This document shows, piece by piece, positions 34,905 through 44,976 of a DNA stretch of 64,000 bases. Both the position numbers and the translations under genes were made by a program. How positions within the stretch are numbered: position 1 is the first letter of the stretch; every line of letters starts with the position of its first letter. This DNA is from Limnephilus marmoratus (taxonomy: Eukaryota > Arthropoda > Insecta > Trichoptera > Limnephilidae): positions 48,211,058 through 48,275,057 of the forward strand of contig OU862919.1 of NCBI GenBank assembly GCA_917880885.1, in the 5' to 3' direction. Below the pieces are notes generated by a model. The model was not told the origin of the DNA and made no database searches. It saw only the letters and a list, made by a program, of their open reading frames with translations.

Positions 34905-36205
34905 TCATCTTCATCGTCTTCTTCCCCTTGTCCTATTCGGGTCGGGGACCCATTGCATCGACAAGGCTCCTCCATACGTTCCTGTCTTGTGCTGATTGTT
35001 CGGCCATGGTACATGGTAGACCCATCCTCTCCTCACACAGTTTCTGGAGTTGCCTCGCCCAACTGTGTCTGGGGCGGCCCACTGGACGTCTACCCTCTGG
35101 AATCGCACTCAGTATCTTCCTCGGAATCCGGTCATCAGACATTCTTATACATGTCCAAACCACCTCAGTTGCGATTTTTCTATGAAGAGTAACAGTGGTT
35201 CAATGTTTAGATCATCTCGGATCGTCGAGTTTCTTATATGATCCCATTTCGTAACCCCTGCCACTCCTTTCAAGTAGATGCCTCATTTCGGCAGCTTGGA
35301 CTCTAGAGCGTATTTTATTTTTTTTTAATTTAATTTTTTTTTTTTTTTTTATTGAATATGATAACAATATGTAATACAATATAAGATATGGGTAGTCCCA
35401 CAAAGCTGTGACAGATCAGCTTGTCTGTAGGTTCTACCATTAAATATTATTACATAACACACATTAGCCTAGGTTACAATATTAATACCTAATGTAAAAT
35501 ATAGGATAGATAAATATGTTGTTCATTTATTAACCACTTTTTTATCAGTTTATGGCAGGGTTCCTCATTCTTTTTAAAATTAATGTTTTGATTTAATATG
35601 TTGTAAATCAAGGGAATCATATATTCGAGCGTTCTGCTACCATACTTATTTGATATTCGTGGTATTTTTAGGCCTTTGTTTTCAGTAAATCTTGTTGTGT
35701 GACTATGCACCAATAAATTTTTATACGTGCTTTCTCCCGAATTATCCATAATTATAATGTACCAGAGAAGCCCTTTAACTGGAAGTAGGCCCTCAGACCC
35801 ATACAGTAAATTTAAGTTGTTTCTTTGTTTATAAATGCTAGGTTTAACAATTTTTTTAATTATAGCAGTTTGTAAATTTTGAATGTATTTAATATTAATT
35901 TTACTCGAGTGTCCCCAAGTTCGAATTCCATATCTAAGTATGGATTCGACCGTAGAATGGTATATAAGTTCATTCATTTAGCATCCGTGTCTGGTGGCCG
36001 TAAGTGAGCGTCGGGCGGTATGCGGTATACCGTTTTAAACACTACCATCTTTGTCTTGATGCTGAGCTCGGCTTTTCTTATCACTGAGCTGTAAAGAGGA
36101 CGCAATACACTGCTTGCCGCACTTATTCTTCGATCAATTTCTCCGTCTTGACGATCATCGCTAGAGATTTCGACCCCAAGGTATTTGAACCTGTCCACCT
36201 GTTTC
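34905..36205 (-). pseudogene. RTE-type LINE tail, split by a second LINE
   Basis: The right part (35976-36205) encodes DRFKYLGVEISSDDRQDG, EIDRRISAASSVL and VVFKTVYR. The left part (34930-35305) continues with IRSRVQAAEMRHLL, LRWFGHV-like, GRRPVGRPRHSWARQLQ and AQDRNVWRSLVDAMG. Joined, these are the C-terminal region of an RTE-group ORF2. Frame changes and stops, and the insertion 35317-35975, disable it. The 3' end is GAAGAAGACGATGAAGATG-like DNA. It differs in sequence from the RTE tails at 20501 and 41281, so at least three RTE subfamilies are present. Confidence 0.75.
35317..35975 (-). pseudogene. LINE A copy 1: ORF2 C-terminus with poly-A end, inserted in the RTE
   Basis: A 162-residue minus-strand frame (35489-35977) carries STVESILRYGIRTWGHSS, IQNLQTAIIKKI, YGSEGLLPVKGLLWY and KYGSRTLEYMIP, the tail after the reverse transcriptase in Jockey/CR1-group elements. 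The 3' UTR ends ATTCAATAAAAAA followed by A-rich sequence (35317-35350). The RTE frame stops at 35976 and resumes at about 35305. A second, more damaged member lies at 42100-43480. Its 5' truncation is typical of target-primed insertion. Confidence 0.7.
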
Positions 36206-36239
36206 TCCTACCTCCTACTTTTTTACTCCTACCATCATG

Positions 36240-36868
36240 TAGAATCACCTCCCGAAGTTAATGCACTTTACCCCCAGACACCCTGTATAAAGGTGTACCC
36301 TCTATCTGTTACAATCAAAGATATGCAAATACAGAATAGATAAGCTATGGTGTCCGCGCAACTGTCGCCGGACTACGCGCTAGCGTAGTTTTCATACAAA
36401 AAGGATTTGTTCATTTCGTTGATTTTTTTAAAATGTGCATTAATATTGGTTAACAATATATTTTGAATAAGGAAAGAATTCGTTCATTTAGTTTAACGTT
36501 CGTTTGGTTTATTCGTTAATTATTTGTTCTTTTAGTTTATTTGTTAATTGGTAAACAATATCGGCGACACCCGGAAGCGCAGACCCACATAGTAAAAACA
36601 GCAGATAGCACATCTACTTATATTTCAATATCTTTGGTTACAATGCTCAGATTTCTCATAAACACCACCAAATCAATTATAATGCAGAAAAACTTGTAGA
36701 GAATTAAACTAAACGTTGATGTTTCTGGGTCACTGGATATTTAATGTATCGAACCGTTATGCCTCCCGTTGTTATTTTATAGCATATTTAATTTGTGAAA
36801 CATGGAATTGTGTGAGGAATATTCGATTTATGGTCAGCATTTACTCAAAACTTAGTATTTGGAGACTT
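36240..36868. other. AT-rich DNA, nothing recognised
   Basis: No gene or repeat structure that I can support. Confidence 0.5.
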
Positions 36869-36869
36869 T

Positions 36870-37150
36870 TTTTTACATTAGCTTCACACAGGAGGCCCTG
36901 AGGAAAATAAGTTTTCCCAGGGCCTATCTCATCTTAGGGGATACTCTGTGTAAGGTTTTTTTTAAGTAAAGTAAGAAGAAAAAGTTCTTGGAAGGAAATA
37001 GGTATGAGGGGTTGATAGAAATTCTGGGGGTCAGTGTGTCCAGGAGAGACGGACGTATGAATCCATTCCTTCAACTGTGGTGCACAACGATGGGAGAGTA
37101 ATTCTGGCTGCAGAGGTCACTTCCTCAACCAGTCTCTCTCGATCCGTATA
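36870..37150 (-). repeat. Repeat A, copy 5
   Basis: Minus-strand copy with A tail, TGTGTGAAGCTAA end, 3' hairpin and the GACACACTGACCCCCAG block. The 5' half is missing. Confidence 0.65.
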
Positions 37151-37704
37151 TATATAAATGTCTGCGCTAATCTATAAAAATCAAATATATGAGTATATAT
37201 ATATATATATATATATGAGATGTCTGTGTTGCTAAACCATTCATCCGATTCCGATGAAACTTTGGAGATTTGATGTGCGCATGCCCACGATGATTTCTGT
37301 GTATAATAGTGAGTTCCGGCATCATGAAATTATGCATTGCTAACCATTCATCCGATTGGGATGGAACTTTGGGGATTTGATATGTGCATGCCCGCGATGG
37401 TTTCTATATATACTAGTGAGCTCCGCCATTATGAAAGTTGTATAAAAAAATTGCAATAGGTATCACCCGAACTGTTTGAAAACTGAATGTACCGGAATTA
37501 AATGTATGGAATGCGGGAGGGGGGAAGCGGGAGAGGGGAGTGGGGAAAGGGAAGGCGGAGTGGGAGAACGCGTTAGAGGAGGGGGACGCAGGAGAGAAAG
37601 GGGAGGCGGAGGGGGAATGGAATGAAAGAGAAATGAAACGCAGGGTGTAACAAATGTCATTTCTTTATTAAGTTACATTGCAATGCAATCCAGGAACTCG
37701 CTAG
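37150..37704 (+). mobile_element. Helitron-like element with duplicated 5' block
   Basis: Plus-strand relative of the 34442 unit ending GGAACTCGCTAG before a T. The block around CCATTCATCCGATT, GGATTTGATRTGYGCATGCC occurs twice in tandem (about 37235 and 37345). An (AT)n tract lies at 37194-37216. The 5' boundary is unclear. Confidence 0.55.
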
Positions 37705-37705
37705 T

Positions 37706-39377
37706 ATTAAATAAGATTATTAACCTTTTGTGGGAGCCGAAAAATAATGATACACTGATTCGTTTACGGTGCTATAAAGTAGTGATTGTAGAATCCTTGG
37801 ACCAACTTAATCCGTTTGAGTACTAAGGAAATAACGTATTTACGAGATCGGAAGGTTAGTAAGAATATTAACAGAAGGGTGAATGAATCGATACAATTAA
37901 TGGAGGACTGAATGTCACTTGTAAGTAGAAATTAATTTAAGCGAGGCTAGCAAGTCATAACGGAATTCCGATTCCAGCCCTAATTTGAACAATTTTATTT
38001 TACTAACACCTCAGGCCTCGGGTCTGTTCCGTCAGATTATTTCCGCTTTGTAATAAAATCGAAATAAATGGAATATTTCTGAACGAGTGCGAAAACTAAA
38101 AACGGTTTTTGAAAGGCAGGTGATGAAATATGTTTTAAAGATGGCTCAACTTACGTTTTTTCTAAATAAAATTACTGATAAAAAAAATAAAAACACGTAA
38201 CACATTTTATTAGACAAATGCATTTTAAACGTTATTGTCAACCCCAGTCTTTTGTCATTTCTTGTAAACATAACCAATTAAAAAAATAAATAAAAAATGT
38301 CATAAATTGTTGCTAAATTTCGATCGGAAACTTTGGCTTCATAGAAGTGTAGGTATATTTAAATTTATCTGTAGTTAACTTTTATGTAGATTTGAATGTA
38401 AATCGTGATATTTTCTTTTTCCAACGTCGTTTAGATCATATTTCTCACTATGACAGTATAAGACATACAACTATTTCTATGAGACCTATATTAGCTGTTC
38501 GATTTCGAATAATGTGTAAACAGTAAGTTATAAGAACAATTAGAACAACAAAAGGTTTGATTTAAAAAAAAATAAGTTGAAAATGTGGTGAACGTATGTC
38601 TTGCGGTATAAAAGAGACATGCGTGTATGAGTGAGACAGCATGAGTAACGTATAAAAGGTTGTGAATGTTGTCCATTCATCCTCTTTGCATCAGACTTTC
38701 TACGAAACATCACTGTACAATATCTCGGAATAAATATCAATAGTCTACCTACGACTTATTATTGCCTGAACTGAGATCACAATCAAGAGGAATCTGGATC
38801 CACACAACGGAGTCCAGAAGTAATGTAGATAACCGGCCACGGTTATTACAGAAATCAAGACCTTTAAGAAATTAATCGCTAAATACGAGTACGTCCGGTA
38901 TGTTGCCAATACAGGTTACTTTGGAAAGGAATATGGAAAGTTTCAGGGTAGAAATTGATTGATATTGTTTTTTTTAAGTGTCCAAGAGGGAAGATTCTGT
39001 ACGGTTTTTTATCATTTTTGTTACGAGAGCCAGTAAGTTGTTTCACAGAATTTGAACAATTCATCAAATTTCAAAATAAATGTTCAAGTTCTGAAAAGGT
39101 TATATTCAAGTTCTGTTATTATAAATTATTCACCGGTTGTTTCGCATAACTGAAATAATACCCTAAACCGAAAAACCCTTCTCCTAACTTAACAAATGGA
39201 TTGCACTCTTTAGAGCACAGGCGTCAGGTGAAAATGTTGTCCTTGTTGTACCGGTATTACAATGGAAGAAGCTCCGAGGAACTAGCGTCATGGATCCCCT
39301 CCTAACTAACCCTTTTAATATATCTAATTTGAAAACTTCTAGGCACATCTTATAATCGGTAAGCAGTGTGGACAGTG
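37706..39377. other. Long AT-rich stretch without supportable genes
   Basis: Only short frames without recognisable domains. Bases 38030-38130 resemble 59230-59340 (TTTTGAAAGG, GAATATTTCT), so part is repetitive. Confidence 0.45.
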
Positions 39378-39586
39378 TGGAAAGATTGATCATTCTCCGT
39401 ACCAGCATTTTTTAACTAATAACTGAGTAATAACTCAATACAGATTTTATTTCATTAAAAAATTGCTTTAATATATACCTACATACGAGAATAGGTTAAC
39501 AATAAAAATGCTCAAGTGAGTGATGATAAAATTAAATACTTTTTATTATTATTTTTAGATCACTAACAGGTATAATGAAAGTATTT

Positions 39587-40282
39587 ACAATAGGCCACTT
39601 GCATGGATTTCATAACGACTTGGAAAAAATCGTGTGATTACTACATGAAAATGTCCCGTCTCCGAAAATGTTCCTATTAATTTTGTAAAATTCCACACTG
39701 ATTTATTTTTTTATATGGCATCACTTTGATTTCAGGCGAATTTTTGAATTCGTTCACTAGATTTATTGTTTGTTCTCTGCGAACTTATCATTTGGTTCGA
39801 CTTTTTGACAGATGTTCTGAAGAGAACCCCGTACATTTAATGATGTACGGGGTTCTCTTCAGAACGTGAAGATGATGTCGGTACGTGTTTTAGAGGTATA
39901 ATGATTATGGTGCTGATTTTAACAAAATAAAATTTTATAATATTCTTATTATTATTAATTTACAAGTACAAGTATATTATATTGAATTTAGTAATATAGA
40001 CGCTGTACATTATAATGATTTATGATTAAAAAGATGGATCACGGAAAAAAATATTTATGAGGTGTAATATTTTTGATATGCCTCGTTATTCTCTTGTGCC
40101 ATTCGTGTGTAATTACCGTTTTTCATTTTTTCCGGTTTATAAAAAATGGTCTGATTTTTCGGATTGAAATTTTCAAAAAATCCCCTGGGTTTCAAAAATA
40201 CGATTAAAAAAAATACGGAATGTGTTAGAATATTTGCCTGAACCGGATTTTTTTTTTAAATGTGGTGCAAGTGGCCTATTGT
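39587..40282. mobile_element. TIR element of unknown superfamily inside the MITE
   Basis: Perfect 17-bp terminal inverted repeats ACAATAGGCCACTTGCA (39587-39603 and complement of 40266-40282) bound a 696-bp element with no frame. It carries a strong central hairpin. No clean target duplication could be read. Confidence 0.65.
39814..39865. repeat. Perfect 23-bp-arm hairpin
   Basis: GTTCTGAAGAGAACCCCGTA and onward is followed after a 6-base loop by its exact complement. Each arm itself contains a small inverted repeat (GTTCT-GAAG-AGAAC), so a cruciform or cloverleaf fold is possible. Confidence 0.85.
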
Positions 40283-40984
40283 TTTATGTCTAAGCAAAAT
40301 AAGTATGTAAAAAAATCTGAAATATATTAGTTTTTAAGACCGTAAATAATTAAGACAAACTGAAATATTTTCACCCCAAAACATGTGCGCAGATTTTTTT
40401 TTTATGATTTTATTTGAAATTTAATTAAAATGTTGAAAAGTTAATTACTCCTTCATTTATTGATTTATTTTACTGTATAATTATATATGATCAGAAATGT
40501 GTGTTGTAAAATACAACGATTTGTTTGAAAATTTAACAAATCTGCCAGCGACCAACGGTATAACCTTATTATAGTAAAAATAAACTTTTTTTTTCAAAAT
40601 TTAAAACATATCTTTACTAGATAAATTAACAATCTTTCGAAATCAATTTATATTTTGTTTTAGAAAATAGTCTATGCCTTTAGAATTTGATTTAAAGATT
40701 ACATATTTCCGGTCGTGTCTGGTTATTCCCTCAATGTTGGAAATATTAACCGCAAATGAATAGTAAATGTGATGGCGGAAACGAATCTTCGATCGGCGTG
40801 GTAAATTAATTACGAAGAAAAAACCAGTTTGTAAACAAATTATCAATACATGATAAAGTCATATGAACTGAAGATATTAACCGCAAAAACCATTTTGCAT
40901 TTAAAAAAATATATTTTCTTTACCACAACTAATTATTATTGCATGGCCTCTGCTTCTTTTGCTTCTGCATTTTCTGCAATTTAC

Positions 40985-41060
40985 TTGCGCATGCCGGGAT
41001 TGAACCCGCGACCTCCAAATTTGCAGTCAAGGGTCTTACCGATCCAGTCTTAAATCCCAG
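40985..41060 (-). repeat. tRNA-like SINE head or tRNA pseudogene
   Basis: Minus strand reads GGATCGGTAAGACCCTTGAC, then CTGCAAA as an anticodon loop (GCA, cysteine-like), then GCGGGTTCAATCCCGGC, a T-arm with B box. The acceptor stem does not pair well, so this is tRNA-derived rather than a working gene. It faces the head at 41101. Confidence 0.5.
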
Positions 41061-41204
41061 AAAAAAATTGCACCACAAGAGAAAATTTTCAAAAATCCCC
41101 AAAATAATGAAAAACAAGGAGGTCTCCGTGGTCGAGGGGTAAGGCTCTCGACTAGCAATCCGAAGGTCACGGGTTTGAATCACCGGGGTGAGCAAGTAAA
41201 TTTT

Positions 41205-41635
41205 TAGATTTTCACAGTCAAAAGTATTTTCGTTTTTTGGATTTGGGGTGTTATGCCCAACTGTTAAACTTCAATATCTTAGACATGAGACATGTGATGA
41301 GACATCCAGAGAAGTATGAGATCTTACATCTCATAATGCAGGGAAAGATTGCCGGAAGACGGGGGCCCTGGAAGGAGAACCTCATGGCTGAAAAACCTGA
41401 GACAGTGGTTTGGCCAGTCTACCGTGGAGCTGTTCCGGGCCGCAGTAAACAAAGTCCGCATAGCCAACATGATAGCCAACGTCCGTTGAACGGACAGGGC
41501 ACAAGAAGAAGAAGTGTTATGCCGTGTTGCGTCATGTTCGAAGGAGGTAGCGCAAACGGCATAACACCCCAAAAGGAGGTATCGCAACACGGCATAATAC
41601 CCCAAAGACAAATAACGAAAAAAAAAATTATTTGA
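41205..41635. mobile_element. Composite insertion with Penelope-type terminal modules around an RTE tail
   Basis: The left edge TTAGATTTTCACAGTCAAAA then TTTGGGGTGTTATGCC (41242-41257), and the right edge GGCATAATACCCCAAA (41591-41606), match sequences at the ends of the Penelope-like element at 59778-61749. A second module copy GGCATAACACCCCAAA is at 41558-41573. Between them lies 41281-41520, an RTE-type tail. Confidence 0.5.
41281..41520 (+). pseudogene. RTE-type LINE C-terminal fragment
   Basis: The frame encodes HVMRHPEKYEILHLIMQGK and IAGRRGP, then, after a frame change, a WLKNLRQWFG-type stretch and VNKVRIANMIANVR. It ends in ACAAGAAGAAGAAG. This is the GRRGPGRR-type tail after the RTE reverse transcriptase. 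It lacks catalytic motifs. Confidence 0.65.
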
Positions 41636-42410
41636 TTGATGTATGTTATTTCAGAATTTATTAATTAAAAAGTATATTATTATATTTGCGGCACGTTCCA
41701 GAGTGGAAGATACTCTCATTATCGCCATGGTGTAAGACCACCATTTAGAATCGAAACGTTTCTTGAAATGGATTTAGTCACGTTTGGTGACCAGATCTGA
41801 ATAACCAGATACTTCCCCACCTCCTTCTCCCCCATCTCCTTCGCTCCCACTACCTTCAGCCTCACAACATGATACAGTTTCACTGGCTCCAGACTGGATC
41901 AGTTAAGACTCTTGTGTGGTATTCACATCAATTAATTTGGTCAATTTAGTTGCACAATGATGAATTAAAATCCGTTGGTTTACCAATGCCAAAATAAAAT
42001 AAAACGAGAAAGCGTACATATAACGAGACACCACAACACAGAAAATATATATGGAAGAATAACATTATATAAGATTACATACAATCAACTGATACTAATA
42101 AAGGGGGCTTAAAAATGTCAATATAAAAAAGCTTGATCGATTAACCATTTTTTCAGCATTTTTTATAGTTTGATGGTGCAATTTGATTCGCTTTTTTGTG
42201 CATATTAAATATAGTAGGTACAAGATAAAGTGAATGTCCGTTGCCCGCATTTGTTTGTAATTTTTGGAATGGACATACAATACACACGTACCTTTATTTT
42301 ACTGAATCTTTTGTTGTGTTTATGATATAATATTTCTTTATATATGGAATCCAACAGTAGATTTTGGCACACAATTTTAAACCATAACATCCAGCGAACA
42401 GGCAATATAT

Positions 42411-42890
42411 TAATTTATTTATTTATTCAACGCCCAGAGGGCTTTTACATGTTTGGTAGTACAATTAATTCATGACAGATGATTTTTAAGGAAGAAATAA
42501 AAATAAAATTAGATAAAAAATGCACACAAAAAATACAGCGATATAATAAGTTTACAAAAATACAGATATGTTTAGGAATAAATTTTACAAGATTCACAAA
42601 ATTCGCCAAGTTGATGTTAAATATGTCAACATCACCTAAGTACTGATTTCCCATAGTGTGAAATCTTTGTATCGGAGAGTGAGCAATGTAGTTCCGCTTA
42701 TGAATGCTGCAGTAGAATAGTGTATGTTGTCGTGTGGTTACTGTCGGTATTCGTAAGTTTATGAGTTGTAGGAGTTCGCAACAGTCAAATTTAGAATTAA
42801 GTATTTTGAATAAAAATGTTAAGTCGTTTATTTTACGTCTGTCTTCTAGTGTGTGTATGTATATCAGCTGACTCCTGTAATATATTCAAT
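42411..42890 (-). pseudogene. LINE B copy 2: ORF2 C-terminus and 3' end
   Basis: Minus-strand sequence encodes RRKINDLTFLFKILNSKF, DCCELLQLINLRIPTV and HSPIQRFHTMGNQYLGDVD, a typical post-reverse-transcriptase tail. It is more intact than copy 1 at 30349-30890. It ends GCCCTCTGGGCGTTGAATAA followed by (ATAA)n. The hairpin plus microsatellite tail is the 3' style of CR1-group LINEs. Confidence 0.65.
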
Positions 42891-42891
42891 T

Positions 42892-43155
42892 TGGGAGGCG
42901 GATGTGGGTACTGCCATAGGTCACCCCCGAGTGGTTTGCTACGTTTGGTGACTTAGCAGGAGTGCCCGGGTTCTTGGGGTGAGGTTTGTCTGGGTCTTAA
43001 CGGCGGATGACCTGGACACACTGAACCCCAGATTTCTACCACCCCTCATATTTTTTTGCTTCAATAGACCCTCTACATAGCATCCCAAAAATGACATACA
43101 TAGTCCCTGAGAGTAATTATTTTCCTCATGGCCTGTGTGGAGCTAACTTTAGTTT
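42892..43155 (+). repeat. Repeat A, copy 6
   Basis: Contains TTTGGTGACTTAGCAGG, GTGCCCGGGTTCTTGG, GTGAGGTTTGTCTGGG and the TGTGTGGAGCTAA end with A-rich tail. The middle (about 100 bp) is deleted. Confidence 0.7.
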
Positions 43156-43481
43156 TTTTTTTAAATGTAATATAAATTAAATTTTCAAAATCTCATTATT
43201 ATGTTTCAGTTTTATAAATAAATAATTTTAAAAACTGAAATGCTTGCAGAATTTAATAATATATATATATATAGTTTCGAATTATTTGAATGTAACCCAT
43301 ATTATTTGTTTTGCACGAGTTTCCCCAAGACGGTATTCCGTATCTGATAGTCGATTCCGCTAGTGACAAAGAGATTATTTTTAACGTACTTATAGGCGTG
43401 AAATATTTAATTTTGTTAATTAATAATTGTAAAATAGTATAAAAGTGAAAAATTCCTGTCCCAATTAATGCGCGTACCATA

Positions 43482-44335
43482 GTAGATAAACCAGACCAAC
43501 GCTAGTCCCATGCAGGTACTAACAGCAGTCTGCTGAACATGGTTTTGTAATTCCGCCGAGAGTTGGGAATCCCAAATCGCCTTGAGAAGGGTCAGTGATT
43601 CAAGCTCCATTGAATATGGTGAATCTCTCTTATATGACCAAATAAATTAACTTTCCTTTTGGCTAGCAATTTAATGGCACTTTTGAAAAAGGTAATGAAA
43701 TAACGTGCTATATATTGAAAACCTTTAAGCTAATTATTATTCCCTTTTATCGGTCATCTGAAAACGTATTTGTATAAACCATCGAATAAGGCAGTTATAA
43801 ATTCGTATTCATGTACTGCTTGTACTTGCACAATGCACATTATTATTTGATTAGGACAAAGCAAACCCGGCTATCTTGTTCTTAGATATTCATAGGTTAT
43901 AAAATAGGCATTTTTACAAGCAAGAAAAACTATAATATAGAAAAAAATATACATAAAAATACTAATTTCGGTTGTCTGTTCATCCTGCGTAGCTCTGGTT
44001 CAATGAACTCAAATTATTTGTTTGAATGAAATTTTCATATTTAAAATGGGAACTGATTGTGTGAAGAATTCAGTAAGTGTAATATCAATTTGAGGTTTTA
44101 ATCCTAAAGTTTAAAAAAAATAAGTAATCATCGCAGTCTTGCAGAAAAAGTCAATAGATGTCGTACATTAAATAAAAATGTATAAATTTGTCCAAGACGC
44201 TATCTAAATATCATTTAGTTCGGGTTTGAATTTCGCAATCACACATAAAGATAGCAACCAATAAAAATATACGTTAAGAAAATTAATATAAATGTTGGTA
44301 GTTCTCAGTCGAAGTATGGTACAGTTAAATATGAC
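43482..44335. other. AT-rich DNA, a direct repeat but no gene
   Basis: 43960-44120 and 45350-45475 are diverged direct copies (AAAATACTAATTTCGRTTKTC, GGAACTGATTGTGTRAAGAA). Confidence 0.5.
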
Positions 44336-44339
44336 CGAA

Positions 44340-44420
44340 TCGTGTAGGGAGACATTAGGCTTAGTTGGTAGAGTTCCAAGGTTCCGGCAAGGCGCAGGTC
44401 CTGGGTTCGAGTCCCAGATG
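44340..44420 (+). repeat. tRNA-derived sequence used as insertion target
   Basis: GGCTTAGTTGGTAGAG resembles a D-arm with A box, and CTGGGTTCGAGTCCCAG is a perfect T-arm with B box. The acceptor and anticodon stems are poor, so I call it a SINE head or pseudogene. Its 3' end was cut by the element that starts at 44421; the sequence resumes at 44969 (CCCAGATGTGACC). Confidence 0.55.
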
Positions 44421-44968
44421 GGAGGCATCTACTAATATCTACAGGAATTCCAAAAACTGAAAAAATCGAACTAATATCTATGAGAACCAAAGTGTTGACG
44501 AATATCTACAGCTCAAACTGCTGACTAATATCCATGAGAACCAAAGTGTTGGCGAATATCTACAGCTCAAACTGCTGACTAATATCTATAGGAACCAAAG
44601 TGTTGACGAATATCTACAGCACTGGCAGAGGTTGGATTTGCAATTATGTATAGCATATTGGAATAACGTAATATTACGTATGCAGTTTAAAAAACTTAAT
44701 TTATGTAAGTATGTATGTAAAAATCCCTAATATCGGACTATTGGACACATTTAGCTGATTAGTCCAACCTACGCTCTGTAGATATTAGTTCAACCTACGC
44801 TCTGTAGATATTAGTCAACACTGGAACCAGTGGGACCGTCATAGATATTCGTCCGATCTTAGCTCTGTAGATAATAGTCAACACTCTGAAGTTCGTAGAT
44901 ATTAGTTCAACATGTGAGCTGTAAATATTCGTACGACATACAGGCTGTAGATATTAGTATCTGGAGTC
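44421..44968. mobile_element. DNA transposon of unrecognised family, copy 1 (548 bp)
   Basis: Flanked by 8-bp duplication CCCAGATG (44413-44420 and 44969-44976). Ends are GGAGGCATCTACTAATATC and (inward) GACTCCAGATACTAATATC: identical from TACTAATATC inward but different at the tips. The left half carries seven AATATCTA-core motifs in one orientation and the right half seven in the opposite orientation, about 30 bp apart. No coding capacity. Copy 2 is at 51820-52641. Confidence 0.8.
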
Positions 44969-44976
44969 CCCAGATG

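Larger units (their letters stand above)
39378..40738. mobile_element. TTAA-type MITE copy 3, truncated and interrupted
   Basis: 39378-39570 and 40283-40738 match the 28795-29495 MITE in the same orientation (ATTCTCCGTACCAGC, CTGAAATATATTAGTTT, CAACGATTTGTTTGAAAA). The left about 35 bp with its TTAA end is missing, and 39587-40282 is a separate insertion. The right end reads GGTTATTCCCTC but TTAA is lost. Confidence 0.7.
41101..41935 (+). mobile_element. tRNA-derived SINE interrupted by a composite insertion
   Basis: The head 41101-41185 (TGGTCGAGGGGTAAGG, loop CTAGCAA, GGGTTTGAATCACCGG) and body 41636-41935 (GCGGCACGTTCCAGAGTGG and so on) correspond to the head and body of the 18395 SINE. 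The linker TTATYTCANAATTTATT is shared. Bases 41205-41635 are extra and separate head from body. Confidence 0.6.
42100..43480 (-). pseudogene. LINE A copy 2, split by LINE B and repeat A
   Basis: 43253-43480 encodes ESTIRYGIPSWGNSCKTNN and 42100-42405 encodes VRWMLWFKIV, KEILYHKHNKRF and PKITNKCGQRTF. In LINE A copy 1 (35489-35977) the counterparts LRYGIRTWGHSS and NKYGSRTL are on one continuous frame. The missing middle is replaced by 42406-43250, which holds LINE B and repeat A. No catalytic motifs; several frame changes. Confidence 0.6.

Noticed and set aside
44340..44420. Possible functional tRNA gene
   Set aside because: Perfect T-arm only; acceptor and anticodon stems do not pair, and it is interrupted by a transposon.
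44421..44968. CRISPR-like array, because of regularly spaced 12-mers
   Set aside because: Motifs point in opposite directions in the two halves and the whole is bounded by an 8-bp target duplication, so it is a transposon.
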